This document shows positions 35,118 to 45,590 of a DNA stretch of 64,000 bases, piece by piece (the first letter of the stretch is position 1; each line of letters opens with the position of its first letter). This stretch comes from Pseudomonas sp. PH1b (GTDB taxonomy: Bacteria; Pseudomonadota; Gammaproteobacteria; Pseudomonadales; Pseudomonadaceae). The notes under the pieces were generated by a model. It made no database searches. It worked only from the letters and a program-made list of their open reading frames with translations, and was not told the origin of the DNA. The DNA is taken from NCBI RefSeq assembly GCF_000633395.1, contig NZ_AYMU01000004.1, positions 62,001 to 126,000 of the forward strand, in the 5' to 3' direction. Both the position numbers and the translations under genes were made by a program.

Positions 35118-36620
35118 ATGAGCGACCAACAACTCGACCCGCAAGCCCTGCAACAGGAAGAAAACACCCTGATCGCCCTGCGCAAGGAAAAGCTTGCTGC
35201 CGAGCGCGCCAAGGGCCAGGCCTTCCCCAATGACTTCCGCCGCGACAGCTACTGCAACGACCTGCAGAAGCAGTACGCCGACAAGACCAAGGAAGAACTG
35301 GAAGCAGCGGCGATCCCGGTCAAGGTGGCAGGTCGCATCATGCTCAACCGTGGCTCGTTCATGGTGATCCAGGACATGACTGGGCGTATCCAGGTCTACG
35401 TCAACCGCAAGACCCTGCCGGAAGAAACCCTGGCCGCGGTGAAAACCTGGGACCTGGGCGACATCATTGCCGCCGAAGGCACCCTGGCTCGTTCCGGCAA
35501 GGGCGACCTGTACGTCGAGATGACCAACGTGCGCCTGCTGACCAAGTCGCTGCGCCCGCTGCCGGACAAGCACCACGGCCTGACCGACACCGAGCAGCGC
35601 TACCGCCAGCGCTACGTTGACCTGATCGTCAACGAGGAAGTGCGCGAGACCTTCCGCGTGCGCTCCCAGGTCATCGCCCATATCCGCAGCTTCCTGATGC
35701 AGCGCGATTTCCTGGAAGTGGAAACGCCGATGCTGCAGACCATCCCGGGCGGCGCCGCGGCCAAGCCGTTCGAGACTCACCACAACGCCCTGGACATGGA
35801 AATGTTCCTGCGTATCGCCCCGGAGCTGTACCTCAAGCGCCTGGTGGTCGGTGGCTTCGAGAAGGTCTTCGAGATCAACCGCAACTTCCGTAACGAAGGT
35901 GTTTCGACCCGGCACAACCCCGAGTTCACCATGCTCGAGTTCTACCAGGCCTACGCCGACTACGAAGACAACATGGACCTCACCGAAGAGCTGTTCCGCG
36001 AGCTGGCGCAGCTGGTCCTGGGCAGCACCGACGTGCCGTACGGCGACAAGGTGTTCCACTTCGGCGAGCCGTTCGCGCGCCTGTCGGTGTTCGATTCGAT
36101 CCTCAAGTACAACCCCGAGCTGACCGCCGATGACCTGAACGACATCGACAAGGCTCGCGCCATCGCCAAGCAGGCCGGGGCCAAGGTGCTGGGCTTCGAA
36201 GGCCTGGGCAAGCTGCAGGTGATGATTTTCGAAGAGCTGGTGGAGCACAAGCTGGAGCAGCCGCACTTCATTACCCAGTACCCGTTCGAGGTCTCGCCGC
36301 TGGCCCGTCGCAATGACCAGAACCCGAACGTCACCGACCGTTTCGAGCTGTTCATCGGTGGTCGCGAAATCGCCAATGCCTACTCCGAGTTGAACGACGC
36401 GGAAGACCAGGCCGAGCGTTTCATGGCCCAGGTGGCGGACAAGGACGCCGGCGACGACGAAGCCATGCACTACGACGCCGACTTCGTCCGCGCCCTGGAA
36501 TACGGCATGCCGCCAACGGCCGGTGAGGGCATCGGCATCGACCGCCTGGTGATGCTGCTGACCAACTCGCCGTCGATCCGCGACGTGATCCTGTTCCCGC
36601 ACATGCGGCCGCAAGCGTAA
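35118..36620 (+). CDS. lysS: Lysyl-tRNA synthetase, class II
   Basis: This 500-residue enzyme charges tRNA-Lys. An N-terminal OB-fold anticodon-binding domain (about 60-165, [18 protein letters not shown]) is followed by the class II core. The core has motif 1 around [16 protein letters not shown], motif 2 [21 protein letters not shown] and motif 3 [11 protein letters not shown]. Length is normal. It follows prfB, an order conserved in Pseudomonas and also seen in E. coli. Confidence 0.97.
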   Translation: MSDQQLDPQALQQEENTLIALRKEKLAAERAKGQAFPNDFRRDSYCNDLQKQYADKTKEELEAAAIPVKVAGRIMLNRGSFMVIQDMTGRIQVYVNRKTLPEETLAAVKTWDLGDIIAAEGTLARSGKGDLYVEMTNVRLLTKSLRPLPDKHHGLTDTEQRYRQRYVDLIVNEEVRETFRVRSQVIAHIRSFLMQRDFLEVETPMLQTIPGGAAAKPFETHHNALDMEMFLRIAPELYLKRLVVGGFEKVFEINRNFRNEGVSTRHNPEFTMLEFYQAYADYEDNMDLTEELFRELAQLVLGSTDVPYGDKVFHFGEPFARLSVFDSILKYNPELTADDLNDIDKARAIAKQAGAKVLGFEGLGKLQVMIFEELVEHKLEQPHFITQYPFEVSPLARRNDQNPNVTDRFELFIGGREIANAYSELNDAEDQAERFMAQVADKDAGDDEAMHYDADFVRALEYGMPPTAGEGIGIDRLVMLLTNSPSIRDVILFPHMRPQA

Positions 36621-36635
36621 CTGCTGTGAATAATC

Positions 36636-36663
36636 AGCCGCCTTTATCAGGCGGCTTTTTATT
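36636..36663 (+). terminator. Intrinsic terminator of lysS
   Basis: AGCCGCCT and AGGCGGCT form an 8-bp stem with a 5-nt loop, followed by TTTTATT. Confidence 0.9.
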
Positions 36664-36724
36664 GTCTGGTTGGAACTGACGTACCGCTTCTAATTCTGTG
36701 TGATTTTTAAGAGGAATATCTGTC

Positions 36725-37441
36725 GTGAACCGTGCAATTGCTCAAGAAGGTGCAGCTGGCATCGCCACTGCGGTGGCTGAAAGTGTTCAGTACCAGGGCC
36801 GCAAGGCCAGCCGCCAGGGCAGTGAGCAACGTCGACAGGAGATCCTCGATGCCGCCATGCGCATTGTCGTGCGTGACGGCGTGCGGGCCGTGCGCCACCG
36901 CGCGGTAGCCGCCGAAGCCGCTGTGCCGTTGTCGGCCACCACCTATTACTTCAAGGACATCGATGACTTGCTCACCGATACCTTCGCCCAGTATGTCGAG
37001 CGTAGCGCGGCGTTCATGGCCAAGCTGTGGGCCAACAACGAAGGCCTGCTGCGCGAGATGGTGGCCTATGGCGACGGCAGCCCGGCCGCGCGTTCGCAGC
37101 TGGCCGACGACATTGCGCGGCTGGCCGCCGACTATGTGCACTATCAGTTGCACAGCCGTCGCGAACACCTGATGGCCGAGCAGGCCTTCCGCCAGGAGGC
37201 GCTGCTCAACCCGCGCCTGGCGCTGCTGGTGCGCTCGCACCAGCAGATCCTGCTCCAGGGCACCTGCCAGTTCTTCCAGGTCCTGGGGTCACGGGAGCCG
37301 CAACAGGATGCCAAGGTGTTGACGTCGATAATCGGCCGGATGGAATATCAGGGCCTGCTCAATGGCGCCGAGCCCCTGGCGCAAGAAGAAATGCTCGGTA
37401 TCTTCACGCGCTACATGCATCTGGTTCTGGCTTCGGTCTGA
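36725..37441 (+). CDS. TetR family transcriptional regulator
   Basis: This 238-residue regulator has an N-terminal extension of ~30 residues before the helix-turn-helix (ILDAAMRIVVRDGVRAVRHRAVAAEAAVPLSATTYYF, about 40-77). The GTG start at 36725 is supported by AGAGGAA upstream. It stands alone after the lysS terminator, with a lipoprotein gene 92 bp downstream. The ligand and targets are unknown. Its place after lysS matches the order I recall in P. aeruginosa. Confidence 0.88.
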   Translation: MNRAIAQEGAAGIATAVAESVQYQGRKASRQGSEQRRQEILDAAMRIVVRDGVRAVRHRAVAAEAAVPLSATTYYFKDIDDLLTDTFAQYVERSAAFMAKLWANNEGLLREMVAYGDGSPAARSQLADDIARLAADYVHYQLHSRREHLMAEQAFRQEALLNPRLALLVRSHQQILLQGTCQFFQVLGSREPQQDAKVLTSIIGRMEYQGLLNGAEPLAQEEMLGIFTRYMHLVLASV

Positions 37442-37533
37442 TCCGCTCACCGCAGGCCGCGGCGGGTGGCGGTGCGAACGTTCACCACCGACGCCAGCGA
37501 CTACAGTGAATCTGGTGTTCATAGGAGAGTTGC

Positions 37534-38079
37534 ATGCAAACCTGGCGCATCCTGCTGGCCCTGTCGTTTCTGCTGCTCAGCGGCTGCCTGGTGTCCTTCA
37601 CCGAGCCCCTGCCGGCCGAGCAGCCCGCGCCTGCGGGATTGCTCGGCAAGTGGGCGAGCAAGAACGCCTGGGGCGAACCGCTGAACATCGAGCTCAGCCG
37701 CGTCGGCGCCAACCGCTACCGGGCCCTGAGCTATCCCGGTGGCACTGCGCGACCGCGTGATGCCTACGACTTTACCGTGTCCCGGCATGGCAACCGCTGG
37801 TACCTGTCGGCCGCCGTGCCCCAGGCCTTTGGCGGGCACTACAGCATTGCCGGCTTCGAGCTGAACGCAAAACACGAACTGGTGCTCTACACCCTCGACC
37901 TGGAACAGATGCGCCAGGCCTTGGGTCAAAAGGCCCTGAGCGGGGCAACCATGACCACGGCCGAAGGCGATGGCGTGCTGATCAGCAGCCCGTTGCCCGA
38001 GGTCTTCGCCTACCTTGACGACCCTGCCAACTCCGACCTGTTTGTCGAGGCGGCGCGCTTCAAGCGTGCGGGCAAGTGA
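37534..38079 (+). CDS. Putative lipoprotein
   Basis: This 181-residue protein has a lipoprotein signal peptide with lipobox LLSGC (Cys18). After the Cys there is a soluble domain with LLGKWASKNAWGEPL and ISSPLPEVFAYLDD. The residues after Cys (LVSF) contain no Asp at +2, which favours outer-membrane sorting. I do not recognise a family. AGGAG precedes the ATG. It lies 35 bp upstream of the QEGLA-motif gene and is probably co-transcribed. Confidence 0.75.
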   Translation: MQTWRILLALSFLLLSGCLVSFTEPLPAEQPAPAGLLGKWASKNAWGEPLNIELSRVGANRYRALSYPGGTARPRDAYDFTVSRHGNRWYLSAAVPQAFGGHYSIAGFELNAKHELVLYTLDLEQMRQALGQKALSGATMTTAEGDGVLISSPLPEVFAYLDDPANSDLFVEAARFKRAGK

Positions 38080-38114
38080 CCCCGCGCTACTGACCCATTC
38101 AATAGGAGCTTCGG

Positions 38115-39392
38115 GTGGACGATTACCAGCAGACCATACGCACCTTGTCCGATCGCATAGTGCTGGCCCAGACACCGATCCGCGTGCTGGATGCGGTGAA
38201 GTGGGACGAGAACGTGCGCAAGGGCTTTCTCAAGGCCAAGGGCAAGGAAATGCCGGCGGTGGACCGCGCCTATTACGAAGGGCGGCCGTTGTCCTTCGAT
38301 TCCGGCGCAGTGAAGCTGGAGTTCCAGAACATCGAGCGCGACATCACCCGCCAACTGGGCCAGTTCAACCCGGTGGGACAGATCATGCGCCGCATGTGCA
38401 AGGAATACCGCATGGTGGTGCGCATGCTCGAAGCCCGGGGCACCGGTGATTTCGGGCTGATCTCCCAGGAGCTCTACGGCGCCGCGTCCGATGCCTTCCA
38501 CGCCGGCGATCCGACCCTGGCGGACCTCGGCTTGATGATGTCCGACTACCTGAACAACATCGACGGCCGTGGCGACCTCAAGGACGAACCCAAGACTCTG
38601 AGCGCCAAGGACGCGGTGAGCCTGCTGCAGGGGCGCTTGAACAAGGTGTTCGGCGAGGCCGAGGAAACCATCCGCGTGTTCGAGTCCGACGGCATCGTCG
38701 CCGACGCCGCGGCGGGCGCCGACTACATCAAGATCCGCAGCGACGCGATGTTCAACAACCGTGATGTGCGGGCCCTGGAGGTGCATGAGGGGCTGGTGCA
38801 TGTGGGCACCACCCTGAACGGCCTCAACCAGCCGATCTGCACCTTCCTGGCCAAGGGGCCGCCCTCGTCCACAGTGACCCAGGAAGGCCTGGCGATCCTC
38901 ATGGAGATCATCACCTTTGCCTCCTATCCCAGCCGCCTGCGCAAGCTGACCAACCGCACCCGGGCCATTCACATGGTGGAGGAGGGCGCGGACTTCCTGC
39001 AGGTGTTCGAGTTTTTCCGCGAGCAGGGTTTCGAGATGGCCGAGAGCTACGGCAACGCCAGCCGGGTGTTCCGCGGATCGACGCCGACCGGCTTGCCGTT
39101 TACCAAAGACTTGTCCTATCTCAAGGGCTTCATCATGGTTTACAACTACATTCAGCTGGCCGTGCGCAAGGGCAAGCTGGAGCAGGTGCCGCTGCTGTTC
39201 TGTGGCAAGACCACCTTGGAAGACATGCGCACCTTGCGCCAACTGGTGGACGAGGGGCTGGTGGTGGCGCCCAAGTACCTGCCGGATCAATTTCGTGACA
39301 TGAATGCCCTGTCGGCCTGGATGTGTTTCTCCAACTTCCTCAATCACCTTAGCCTGGATCGGATCGAGGCGGACTACTCCAACATCCTGTAA
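38115..39392 (+). CDS. QEGLA-motif (DUF1704) protein, putative metallopeptidase
   Basis: This 425-residue protein is of the type annotated flavohemoglobin expression-modulating QEGLA motif protein. It contains QEGLA at 256-260. It also contains HEGLVH at 224-229, which fits the zinc-binding pattern HExxxH, with the QEGLA Glu257 as a possible third ligand. The DUF1704 superfamily includes the eukaryotic tubulin carboxypeptidase MATCAP. A peptidase activity is therefore more likely than a direct regulatory role (inference). The start is GTG at 38115 with AGGAG 6 nt upstream. No signal peptide is visible. Confidence 0.85.
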   Translation: MDDYQQTIRTLSDRIVLAQTPIRVLDAVKWDENVRKGFLKAKGKEMPAVDRAYYEGRPLSFDSGAVKLEFQNIERDITRQLGQFNPVGQIMRRMCKEYRMVVRMLEARGTGDFGLISQELYGAASDAFHAGDPTLADLGLMMSDYLNNIDGRGDLKDEPKTLSAKDAVSLLQGRLNKVFGEAEETIRVFESDGIVADAAAGADYIKIRSDAMFNNRDVRALEVHEGLVHVGTTLNGLNQPICTFLAKGPPSSTVTQEGLAILMEIITFASYPSRLRKLTNRTRAIHMVEEGADFLQVFEFFREQGFEMAESYGNASRVFRGSTPTGLPFTKDLSYLKGFIMVYNYIQLAVRKGKLEQVPLLFCGKTTLEDMRTLRQLVDEGLVVAPKYLPDQFRDMNALSAWMCFSNFLNHLSLDRIEADYSNIL

Positions 39393-39541
39393 ACCTTCAT
39401 GGGGCCGCACATGGACGTATTCACCGAGACTTTCAGCCGCTGCCCGGAGTCGCCTTCGGGGGCCGTGCCCGAGCGGGCGCCCAGGCCCTGGCGGGCTCCG
39501 CTGTGCTTGCCGCCTGCAGCGGTGGCGACAAGGAGTGCGGG

Positions 39542-40471
39542 ATGACCCGGCTTGTGCTCCGGTGCCTTGTCGTCTGCACGCTGTTGCTGGGGCTCAACGG
39601 TTGCAGCTCGCTGCTGTTCTATCCCGAGCCGGGCCTGCCGTTCACCCCTCAGCGGGCCAAGCTGGATTACCGCGACGTCACCCTGACCACCGCCGACGGG
39701 CTCAAGCTGCACGGCTGGTGGCTGCCGGCCAAGCCGGGAGTGGCGATCAAGGGCACGGTGCTGCACCTGCATGGCAATGGCGGCAACCTGGCCTGGCACC
39801 TGGGTGGCAGTTGGTGGCTGCCGGAGCAGGGCTATCAGGTGTTGCTGGTGGATTATCGCGGTTATGGCCTGTCCGAGGGCGCGCCGAGCCTGCCGGCGAT
39901 CTACCAGGATATCGATGCCGCCTTCAAATGGCTGGACCAGGCCCCCGAGGTACAAGGCAAACCGCTGGTGGTGCTTGGGCAAAGCCTGGGAGGCGCCCTG
40001 GCCATTCATTACCTGGTGGAGCATCCCGAGCGCCAGCGCCAGCTCAAGGCCATAGTCCTGGACGGGGTGCCGGCCAGCTACCGCGATGTCGGGCGTTTTG
40101 CCCTGAGCACCTCCTGGCTGACGTGGCCGTTCCAGGTGCCGCTGTCGTGGCTGGTGCCGGACGCCGACAGTGCGGTTCACTCCCTGCCGCGTCTGAGCGG
40201 AGTGCCGAAACTGATCTACCACAGCATCGACGATCCGATCGTGCCCCTTTCCAACGGCATCCGTGTGTATCAAGCTGCCCCCCCGCCCCGGGTGCTGCAA
40301 CTGACTCGCGGCGGCCATGTGCAAACCTTTGCCGATCCGATCTGGCGCCGCGTGATGCTGCGCTACCTCGACGATCCGCAGCATTTCGACGGGTTGCGCC
40401 GCCTGGGGGAAATCCCCAATTACCCGGCGACGCCGAATTCAGCAGTTGAACTTCCAGAGAGTCCGCAATGA
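39542..40471 (+). CDS. Alpha/beta hydrolase lipoprotein
   Basis: This 309-residue protein has a lipoprotein signal with lipobox LNGC (Cys21), then an alpha/beta hydrolase fold. Features are the oxyanion-region HLHGNGGN, nucleophile elbow GQSLGG (S148), an acid in YHSIDDPIVP (D230 or D231) and the catalytic His in TRGGHVQ (H259). It resembles the BEM46/YfhR group of serine hydrolases. The substrate is unknown. AAGGAG precedes the ATG, and the stop overlaps the next start (ATGA). Confidence 0.88.
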   Translation: MTRLVLRCLVVCTLLLGLNGCSSLLFYPEPGLPFTPQRAKLDYRDVTLTTADGLKLHGWWLPAKPGVAIKGTVLHLHGNGGNLAWHLGGSWWLPEQGYQVLLVDYRGYGLSEGAPSLPAIYQDIDAAFKWLDQAPEVQGKPLVVLGQSLGGALAIHYLVEHPERQRQLKAIVLDGVPASYRDVGRFALSTSWLTWPFQVPLSWLVPDADSAVHSLPRLSGVPKLIYHSIDDPIVPLSNGIRVYQAAPPPRVLQLTRGGHVQTFADPIWRRVMLRYLDDPQHFDGLRRLGEIPNYPATPNSAVELPESPQ

Positions 40472-40794
40472 GTGAAGAACGTAACGCCATCCCCCTGATC
40501 ATCACCGGTATCTGCAGCATCATCGGCACCGTGGCCTGCCTGTGGTATTACGGCTACCTGCACTTCGCCAAACCGGAGGATGCGTTGCTGCTCAGCGACT
40601 TCACCATGCTCAAGACCGTACCCGGCGAGGACTACAAGGTCTCCCTGGAGCCGGCCAATGAAGTGGCCCAGTGTTTCGATGGCGTGCTGGTGCTGTTCGA
40701 CACCCAGCAGAAGGGCCTGACCGGGGTGCTGGTCAACAAGAAGAAGCAGGCGGTGCGCTGCATGGGCCAGGAAACCCCGCAGTTGGAGCAGTAA
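40468..40794 (+). CDS. Small single-pass membrane protein
   Basis: This 108-residue protein has one N-terminal transmembrane helix (LIITGICSIIGTVACLWYYGYL, about 10-31) and a small soluble domain with two Cys (AQCFDG and VRCMGQ). It is translationally coupled to the hydrolase gene through ATGA. A function cannot be given. Confidence 0.7.
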   Translation: MSEERNAIPLIITGICSIIGTVACLWYYGYLHFAKPEDALLLSDFTMLKTVPGEDYKVSLEPANEVAQCFDGVLVLFDTQQKGLTGVLVNKKKQAVRCMGQETPQLEQ

Positions 40795-40822
40795 GCCAGC
40801 CAGCAGCTTCGGCAGCGAATAA

Positions 40823-40852
40823 AAAAGCCCCGCCTTTAAAGGCGGGGCTTTT
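40823..40852. terminator. Bidirectional intrinsic terminator
   Basis: AAAAGCCCCGCC, a TTTAAA loop and GGCGGGGCTTTT form a near-perfect palindrome with A and T runs on opposite sides. It serves the convergent small membrane protein and lptF transcripts. Confidence 0.92.
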
Positions 40853-40871
40853 CCGTTGCCCGGTGGCGCTA

Positions 40872-41660
40872 TCAGTTGCGGCTGACGGCCGAACGTGGTG
40901 CCACGGGCTGGTTGTCGTTGGAAATGGTCACTTCCACACGACGGTTCATGGCGCGGCCGGAGACACTGCCGTTATCGGCTACCGGGTATTCCTTGCCATA
41001 ACCCTGGCTGACGATGCGCGATGGGTCGACGCCCATGCGGATCAGGGCCATCTGCACGGAGCCGGCACGGCGCTCGGACAGCGACTGGTTGTAGGAGTCG
41101 CTGCCGGTGCTGTCGGTGTAGCCCTCGACGATCACCTTGCGGTCCGGGTTCTGCTGGAGGAATTGCGCCAGCTTGTTGATGTTCACCAGGCCGCTGGATT
41201 TCAGGTCGGACTTGTTGGTGGCGAACAGCACGTCACCGAAGGTCACCAGGGTGCCGCGGTCGGTCTGCTTGGCGTTGAGGCTGTTCTGCAGTTGCTTGAT
41301 CTGCGCGTCACGGGCATCAAGGATGGCGCGGGCACGCTGGTCGCCAGCGTCCTTGAGCTTGGCTTCGGCCGTGCGCAGGGCAATGGTTTCCTTGGCCACT
41401 TCAACCCGCTGGTTGGTCAGGTAGGCCAGTTGGTCGACCTTTTTCTCGTCGTCCTTGTTCAGGTAGGCCTTGTCGGCCTTGTCCATCCAGTCGGCGGCGT
41501 CCTTGGTTTCCAGGGCGGCAACCTTGCTGGCCTGCGGGTTGGCCTGCAGCGCGGAGAAGTTGGTCCGGGCGTTTTCCAGGTTGGCGTTGGGCGGGGTGGA
41601 GCAGGCCGCCAGGGCTACGCTCATGGCCAGCAGGGCAGGGATCATCAGTTGTTTGCGCAT
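40872..41660 (-). CDS. lptF: OmpA family lipoprotein LptF
   Basis: This 262-residue outer-membrane lipoprotein has lipobox LAAC (Cys20) and a coiled-coil region (about 60-135). The C-terminal OmpA-like peptidoglycan-binding domain includes TLVTFGDVLFATNKSDL, VEGYTDSTGSDSYNQSLSERRA and MNRRVEVTI. It corresponds to lipotoxin F of P. aeruginosa by gene order. The Met at 41660 is chosen over 41678 because AAAGGA sits upstream of it. It is preceded by a DUF4398 lipoprotein gene 50 bp upstream on the same strand. Confidence 0.88.
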   Translation of the reverse strand: MRKQLMIPALLAMSVALAACSTPPNANLENARTNFSALQANPQASKVAALETKDAADWMDKADKAYLNKDDEKKVDQLAYLTNQRVEVAKETIALRTAEAKLKDAGDQRARAILDARDAQIKQLQNSLNAKQTDRGTLVTFGDVLFATNKSDLKSSGLVNINKLAQFLQQNPDRKVIVEGYTDSTGSDSYNQSLSERRAGSVQMALIRMGVDPSRIVSQGYGKEYPVADNGSVSGRAMNRRVEVTISNDNQPVAPRSAVSRN

Positions 41661-41710
41661 AATGGTTCGTCCTTTCATTCGATTACGAGTACGTGGGAGT
41701 CGGCGGCGGC

Positions 41711-42124
41711 TTACTGCACGCTACGCATGCCTTCCTGACGCAGTTCCTGAACGCCTTTCTGCGAGTCTTTCAGCGCCTGCTCGGCCTTGGCGGCCTGGGC
41801 CTTGCGCTCGGCGACTCGGGCGTCCCACTCGGCCTGTTCGGCCAGGCGGCGGGCCTCGTCGTACTTCTTGTCGTGCATGGCAATCTCGGCTTGCTTGAGC
41901 TTGTCCTGTGCCGACTTCATTTCCACCGCGGCAAATTCAGTGCCGCCCGCGCTCACTGCGCTGTTGACCGCAGATTGCGTGACTGCGTACTGCTCGCTGG
42001 GCGGGTTCCCGGCGCAACCGGCCAGTACCAGACTGCTACCGAGGGCCAGCGCGGCCAGCTTCAGCCCGCGCAGAGAGGTGAACGAGGATTTGGCAGTGCT
42101 GATCTTCATGGTCTTCAACTCCAT
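41711..42124 (-). CDS. DUF4398 lipoprotein
   Basis: This 137-residue protein has lipobox LAGC followed by a DUF4398 helical region (FAAVEMKSAQDKLKQAE, KYDEARRLAEQAEWDARVAERKAQAAK). Start 42124 has AGGAG 7 nt upstream; two later Mets are possible. The pair DUF4398 + OmpA-like lipoprotein is common in Pseudomonas and suggests a joint envelope role. Confidence 0.82.
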   Translation of the reverse strand: MELKTMKISTAKSSFTSLRGLKLAALALGSSLVLAGCAGNPPSEQYAVTQSAVNSAVSAGGTEFAAVEMKSAQDKLKQAEIAMHDKKYDEARRLAEQAEWDARVAERKAQAAKAEQALKDSQKGVQELRQEGMRSVQ

Positions 42125-42350
42125 TGGGTAACTCCTGGAAAACATCAAAATCCATCCCGGTTCTGGCGCCGTCACGCTGAGTGACAACAGGCGCTGATGG
42201 CGAAATTTGAAACGGCCGTTCCAGCGATGGTTAATGGGTGTGACCCGAGGCTTTTTTGAATAGTTCAGAGAAAGATGGCGATTGGCCGGAAAAAAATTAC
42301 ACCGCGGAAACAGGGCTCTAGAGCGGGAACTTTCGCCGTGCGCAGGGGTA

Positions 42351-42376
42351 TTCCCGGCCCTTTTCAGGGCCGGGAA
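42351..42376. terminator. Hairpin in the DUF4398 upstream region
   Basis: TTCCCGGCCC and GGGCCGGGAA form perfect 10-bp arms with a 6-nt loop, 35 bp beyond the stop of the 42411-42755 gene. No T-run follows. Apart from this, 42125-42410 holds only the likely promoter of the DUF4398-lptF operon. Confidence 0.55.
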
Positions 42377-42410
42377 CAGTGTCGCTTCCAGAGGGGAAGG
42401 TGGGCTGGAT

Positions 42411-42755
42411 TCAGTGTTTCGGCTTGTCTGCCTGGCTCGACAGAACCTGCAGGTATTGCCGTGACAGGCTCAGGAAACGCGGGGTGGGGCCGACGTCTTC
42501 GTACAGCGGATCGCCCTCTTCATCGGTGGCGACCACGTGCTGGCCCTGGATGTAGGGGAAGCTCGCCTCGAGCTCTTCCAGGGCGGCTCCGATCAGCTCG
42601 CCAAGGAGCTCCTCGGTCTGGCGTTTGGGGTACATCTCGGCGAGGGCGGCCAGGCGTGCGGCGGCTTCCACATCCAGGTGAATCCGGTAGCCGGTCTTGG
42701 TCAGCCGACCCTTGGCGTTTTCTTCCCAGTGTTGTGCGAGTTCACGGATTTTCAT
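42411..42755 (-). CDS. Conserved hypothetical protein (pilin-accessory-like, unknown)
   Basis: This 114-residue soluble acidic protein contains RIHLDVEAAARLAALAEMYP and EELLGELIGAALEELE, patterns that resemble ribbon-helix-helix or regulatory-type small proteins but do not identify a family. GAGG lies 5 nt before the ATG. The upstream Met at 42773 lacks an SD. It is divergent from ppc, the neighbour it is recalled to have in other Pseudomonas. Confidence 0.7.
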   Translation of the reverse strand: MKIRELAQHWEENAKGRLTKTGYRIHLDVEAAARLAALAEMYPKRQTEELLGELIGAALEELEASFPYIQGQHVVATDEEGDPLYEDVGPTPRFLSLSRQYLQVLSSQADKPKH

Positions 42756-42959
42756 GATGACCTCAATGAACACCTGCTTGTGGCAGGTTGGGTTGAGTGA
42801 CCGGCCCGGGCCGGTGCGCGGCCCTTGTACGGCCTGTACTTCAGACTAGCCTCAACGACAAAGGTTGGCTGCCGGTTTGCCGCGCGCTTGCTAAGCGGCG
42901 CGTGCAAGCGGCACTCTTGAGCCTTCCGTGCCGCCTTGAGTCTGCTGGAGAACACCTCG

Positions 42960-45590
42960 ATGACCGATATTGATGCGCGCTTGCGCGAAGACGTTCACCT
43001 GCTGGGTGAGCTGTTGGGCAATACCATCCGTGATCAGTACGGCGAGGGGTTCCTCGACAAGATCGAGCAGATCCGCAAGGGCGCCAAGGCCGACCGGGGC
43101 GGCTCCGCGGGGGCCGAGTTGAGTGCCAGCCTCGACCAGTTGAGCGAGGAGGAGCTGCTGCCGGTGGCCCGGGCCTTCAACCAGTTCCTCAACCTGGCGA
43201 ATATCGCCGAGCAGTATCAGTTGATCCACCGCCGCGACGAGTCGCAGCCGGCCCCGTTCGAAGCCCGGGTGCTGCCGGAGCTGCTGGCCCGCCTGCGTGC
43301 CGAAGGGCATGGCGCCGATGCTCTGGCCCGGCAATTGGGACGGCTGGAGATCGAGCTGGTGCTGACCGCGCACCCCACCGAAGTGGCGCGCCGCACCCTG
43401 ATCCAGAAGTACGATGCAATCGCCGCGCAACTGGCGGCCCAGGACCATCGCGACCTGACCAGCGCCGAACGTGGGCAGATCCAGGTGCGCCTGCAACGCC
43501 TGATTGCCGAAGCCTGGCACACCGAGGAAATCCGCCGGACCCGGCCAACCCCCGTGGATGAGGCCAAGTGGGGCTTTGCGGTGATCGAGCATTCGCTGTG
43601 GCAAGCCATCCCCAATTATCTGCGCAAGGCCGACCAGGCCCTGTTCACCGCCACCGGCCTGCACCTGCCGCTGGAGGCGGCGCCGATCCGCTTTGCCTCG
43701 TGGATGGGGGGCGACCGGGACGGCAACCCCAATGTCACCGCGGCGGTGACCCGTGAGGTGTTGCTGCTGGCCCGCTGGATGGCGGCCGACCTGTATCTGC
43801 GGGACATCGATCACCTGGCTGCCGAGCTGTCCATGCAACAGGCCAGCGCCGCCTTGCTGGCCAAGGCCGGAGACAGTGCCGAGCCCTATCGGGCGCTGCT
43901 CAAGCAATTGCGCGAACGCCTGCGAGCCACCCGTAACTGGGCCCATGCGGCGCTCGCTGCGCCGGTGCCGGCCGGGCCCGAGGTCTTGCAGAGCAACCGT
44001 GAACTGCTGGAACCCTTGCAACTGTGCTACCAGTCGTTGCACGAATGCGGGATGGGGGTGATCGCCGACGGTCCGTTGCTCGATTGCCTGCGCCGGGCCG
44101 TGACCTTTGGCCTGTTCCTGGTGCGCCTCGATGTGCGCCAGGATTCTTCCCGGCACTCCTCGGCCATGACCGAGATCACCGACTATCTGGGCCTGGGGCG
44201 TTATGAGGACTGGAGCGAAGAGGATCGCATCACCTTCCTGATGCGCGAGCTGGGCAACCGGCGCCCCTTGCTGCCGGGCTATTTCAAGCCTTCGGCAGAC
44301 ACCGCGGAGGTACTCGCCACCTGTCGCGAGATAGCCCTCGCACCCGCGGCGTCCCTGGGTTCCTACGTGATCTCCATGGCCGGCGCCGCCTCCGATGTGC
44401 TGGCGGTGCAGTTGCTGCTCAAGGAGTCCGGGGTGTTGCGGCCAATGCGCGTGGTGCCGCTGTTCGAAACCCTGGCGGACCTGGACAACGCCGGCCCGGT
44501 GATGGAGAAGCTGCTGCACATGCCGGGTTACCGCTCGCGCCTGCAAGGGCCCCAGGAAGTGATGATCGGCTATTCCGACTCGGCCAAGGATGCCGGCACC
44601 ACCGCCGCGGCCTGGGCGCAGTATCGGGCCCAGGAACGGCTGGTGGACATCTGCCGTGAACAGCAGGTGGAGTTGCTGCTGTTCCACGGTCGCGGCGGCA
44701 CCGTGGGGCGCGGCGGTGGTCCGGCTCACGCGGCAATCCTGTCGCAGCCGCCGGGTTCGGTGGCGGGACGGTTCCGCACCACCGAGCAGGGGGAAATGAT
44801 CCGTTTCAAATTCGGCCTGCCGGACATCGCCGAGCAGAATCTCAACCTGTACCTGGCCGCGGTGCTGGAAGCCACGCTGTTGCCGCCGCCACCGCCGGAG
44901 CCGGCCTGGCGCCATCTGATGGACGAATTGGCCAGTGACGGGGTCCAGGCCTACCGCGAAGTGGTACGGGACAATCCGCAGTTCGTCGAGTACTTCCGCC
45001 AGTCGACTCCGGAGCAGGAACTGGGGCGCCTGCCCCTGGGCAGCCGGCCGGCCAAGCGCCGTGCGGGGGGCATTGAAAGCCTGCGGGCGATCCCGTGGAT
45101 TTTCGGCTGGACCCAGACCCGCCTGATGCTGCCGGCCTGGCTGGGTTGGGAGGCGGCGCTGAGCAAGGCACTGGCCCGGGGCGAAGGCCATTTACTGGCG
45201 CAGATGCGTGAGCAATGGCCGTTCTTCCGCACCCGCATCGACATGCTGGAAATGGTCCTGGCCAAGGCCGACGCGGACATTGCCCGCTCCTATGACGAGC
45301 GTCTGGTGGAGGCTGAACTGCTGCCATTGGGTGCGCATCTACGCGACCTATTGTCGCAGGCTTGCGCGGTGGTGCTGGGCCTGACCGGGCAGTCGCAACT
45401 GCTGGCCCACAGCCCCGACACCCTGGAGTTCATCCGTCTGCGCAATACCTACCTCGATCCGCTGCACCTGTTGCAGGCCGAACTGCTGGCACGCTCGCGC
45501 CGCCAGGACGCGCCCCAAGGAAGCCCCGTGGAACAGGCGCTGCTGGTTTCCGTGGCGGGGATCGCTGCCGGCTTGCGCAATACCGGCTGA
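42960..45590 (+). CDS. ppc: Phosphoenolpyruvate carboxylase
   Basis: This 876-residue enzyme converts PEP and bicarbonate to oxaloacetate, replenishing the TCA cycle. Signature motifs are [13 protein letters not shown] (catalytic His), [27 protein letters not shown] and the late [12 protein letters not shown]. Length is normal for the bacterial enzyme. Start 42960 is preferred over an upstream TTG. It appears monocistronic and lies 278 bp before adk. Confidence 0.97.
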   Translation: MTDIDARLREDVHLLGELLGNTIRDQYGEGFLDKIEQIRKGAKADRGGSAGAELSASLDQLSEEELLPVARAFNQFLNLANIAEQYQLIHRRDESQPAPFEARVLPELLARLRAEGHGADALARQLGRLEIELVLTAHPTEVARRTLIQKYDAIAAQLAAQDHRDLTSAERGQIQVRLQRLIAEAWHTEEIRRTRPTPVDEAKWGFAVIEHSLWQAIPNYLRKADQALFTATGLHLPLEAAPIRFASWMGGDRDGNPNVTAAVTREVLLLARWMAADLYLRDIDHLAAELSMQQASAALLAKAGDSAEPYRALLKQLRERLRATRNWAHAALAAPVPAGPEVLQSNRELLEPLQLCYQSLHECGMGVIADGPLLDCLRRAVTFGLFLVRLDVRQDSSRHSSAMTEITDYLGLGRYEDWSEEDRITFLMRELGNRRPLLPGYFKPSADTAEVLATCREIALAPAASLGSYVISMAGAASDVLAVQLLLKESGVLRPMRVVPLFETLADLDNAGPVMEKLLHMPGYRSRLQGPQEVMIGYSDSAKDAGTTAAAWAQYRAQERLVDICREQQVELLLFHGRGGTVGRGGGPAHAAILSQPPGSVAGRFRTTEQGEMIRFKFGLPDIAEQNLNLYLAAVLEATLLPPPPPEPAWRHLMDELASDGVQAYREVVRDNPQFVEYFRQSTPEQELGRLPLGSRPAKRRAGGIESLRAIPWIFGWTQTRLMLPAWLGWEAALSKALARGEGHLLAQMREQWPFFRTRIDMLEMVLAKADADIARSYDERLVEAELLPLGAHLRDLLSQACAVVLGLTGQSQLLAHSPDTLEFIRLRNTYLDPLHLLQAELLARSRRQDAPQGSPVEQALLVSVAGIAAGLRNTG

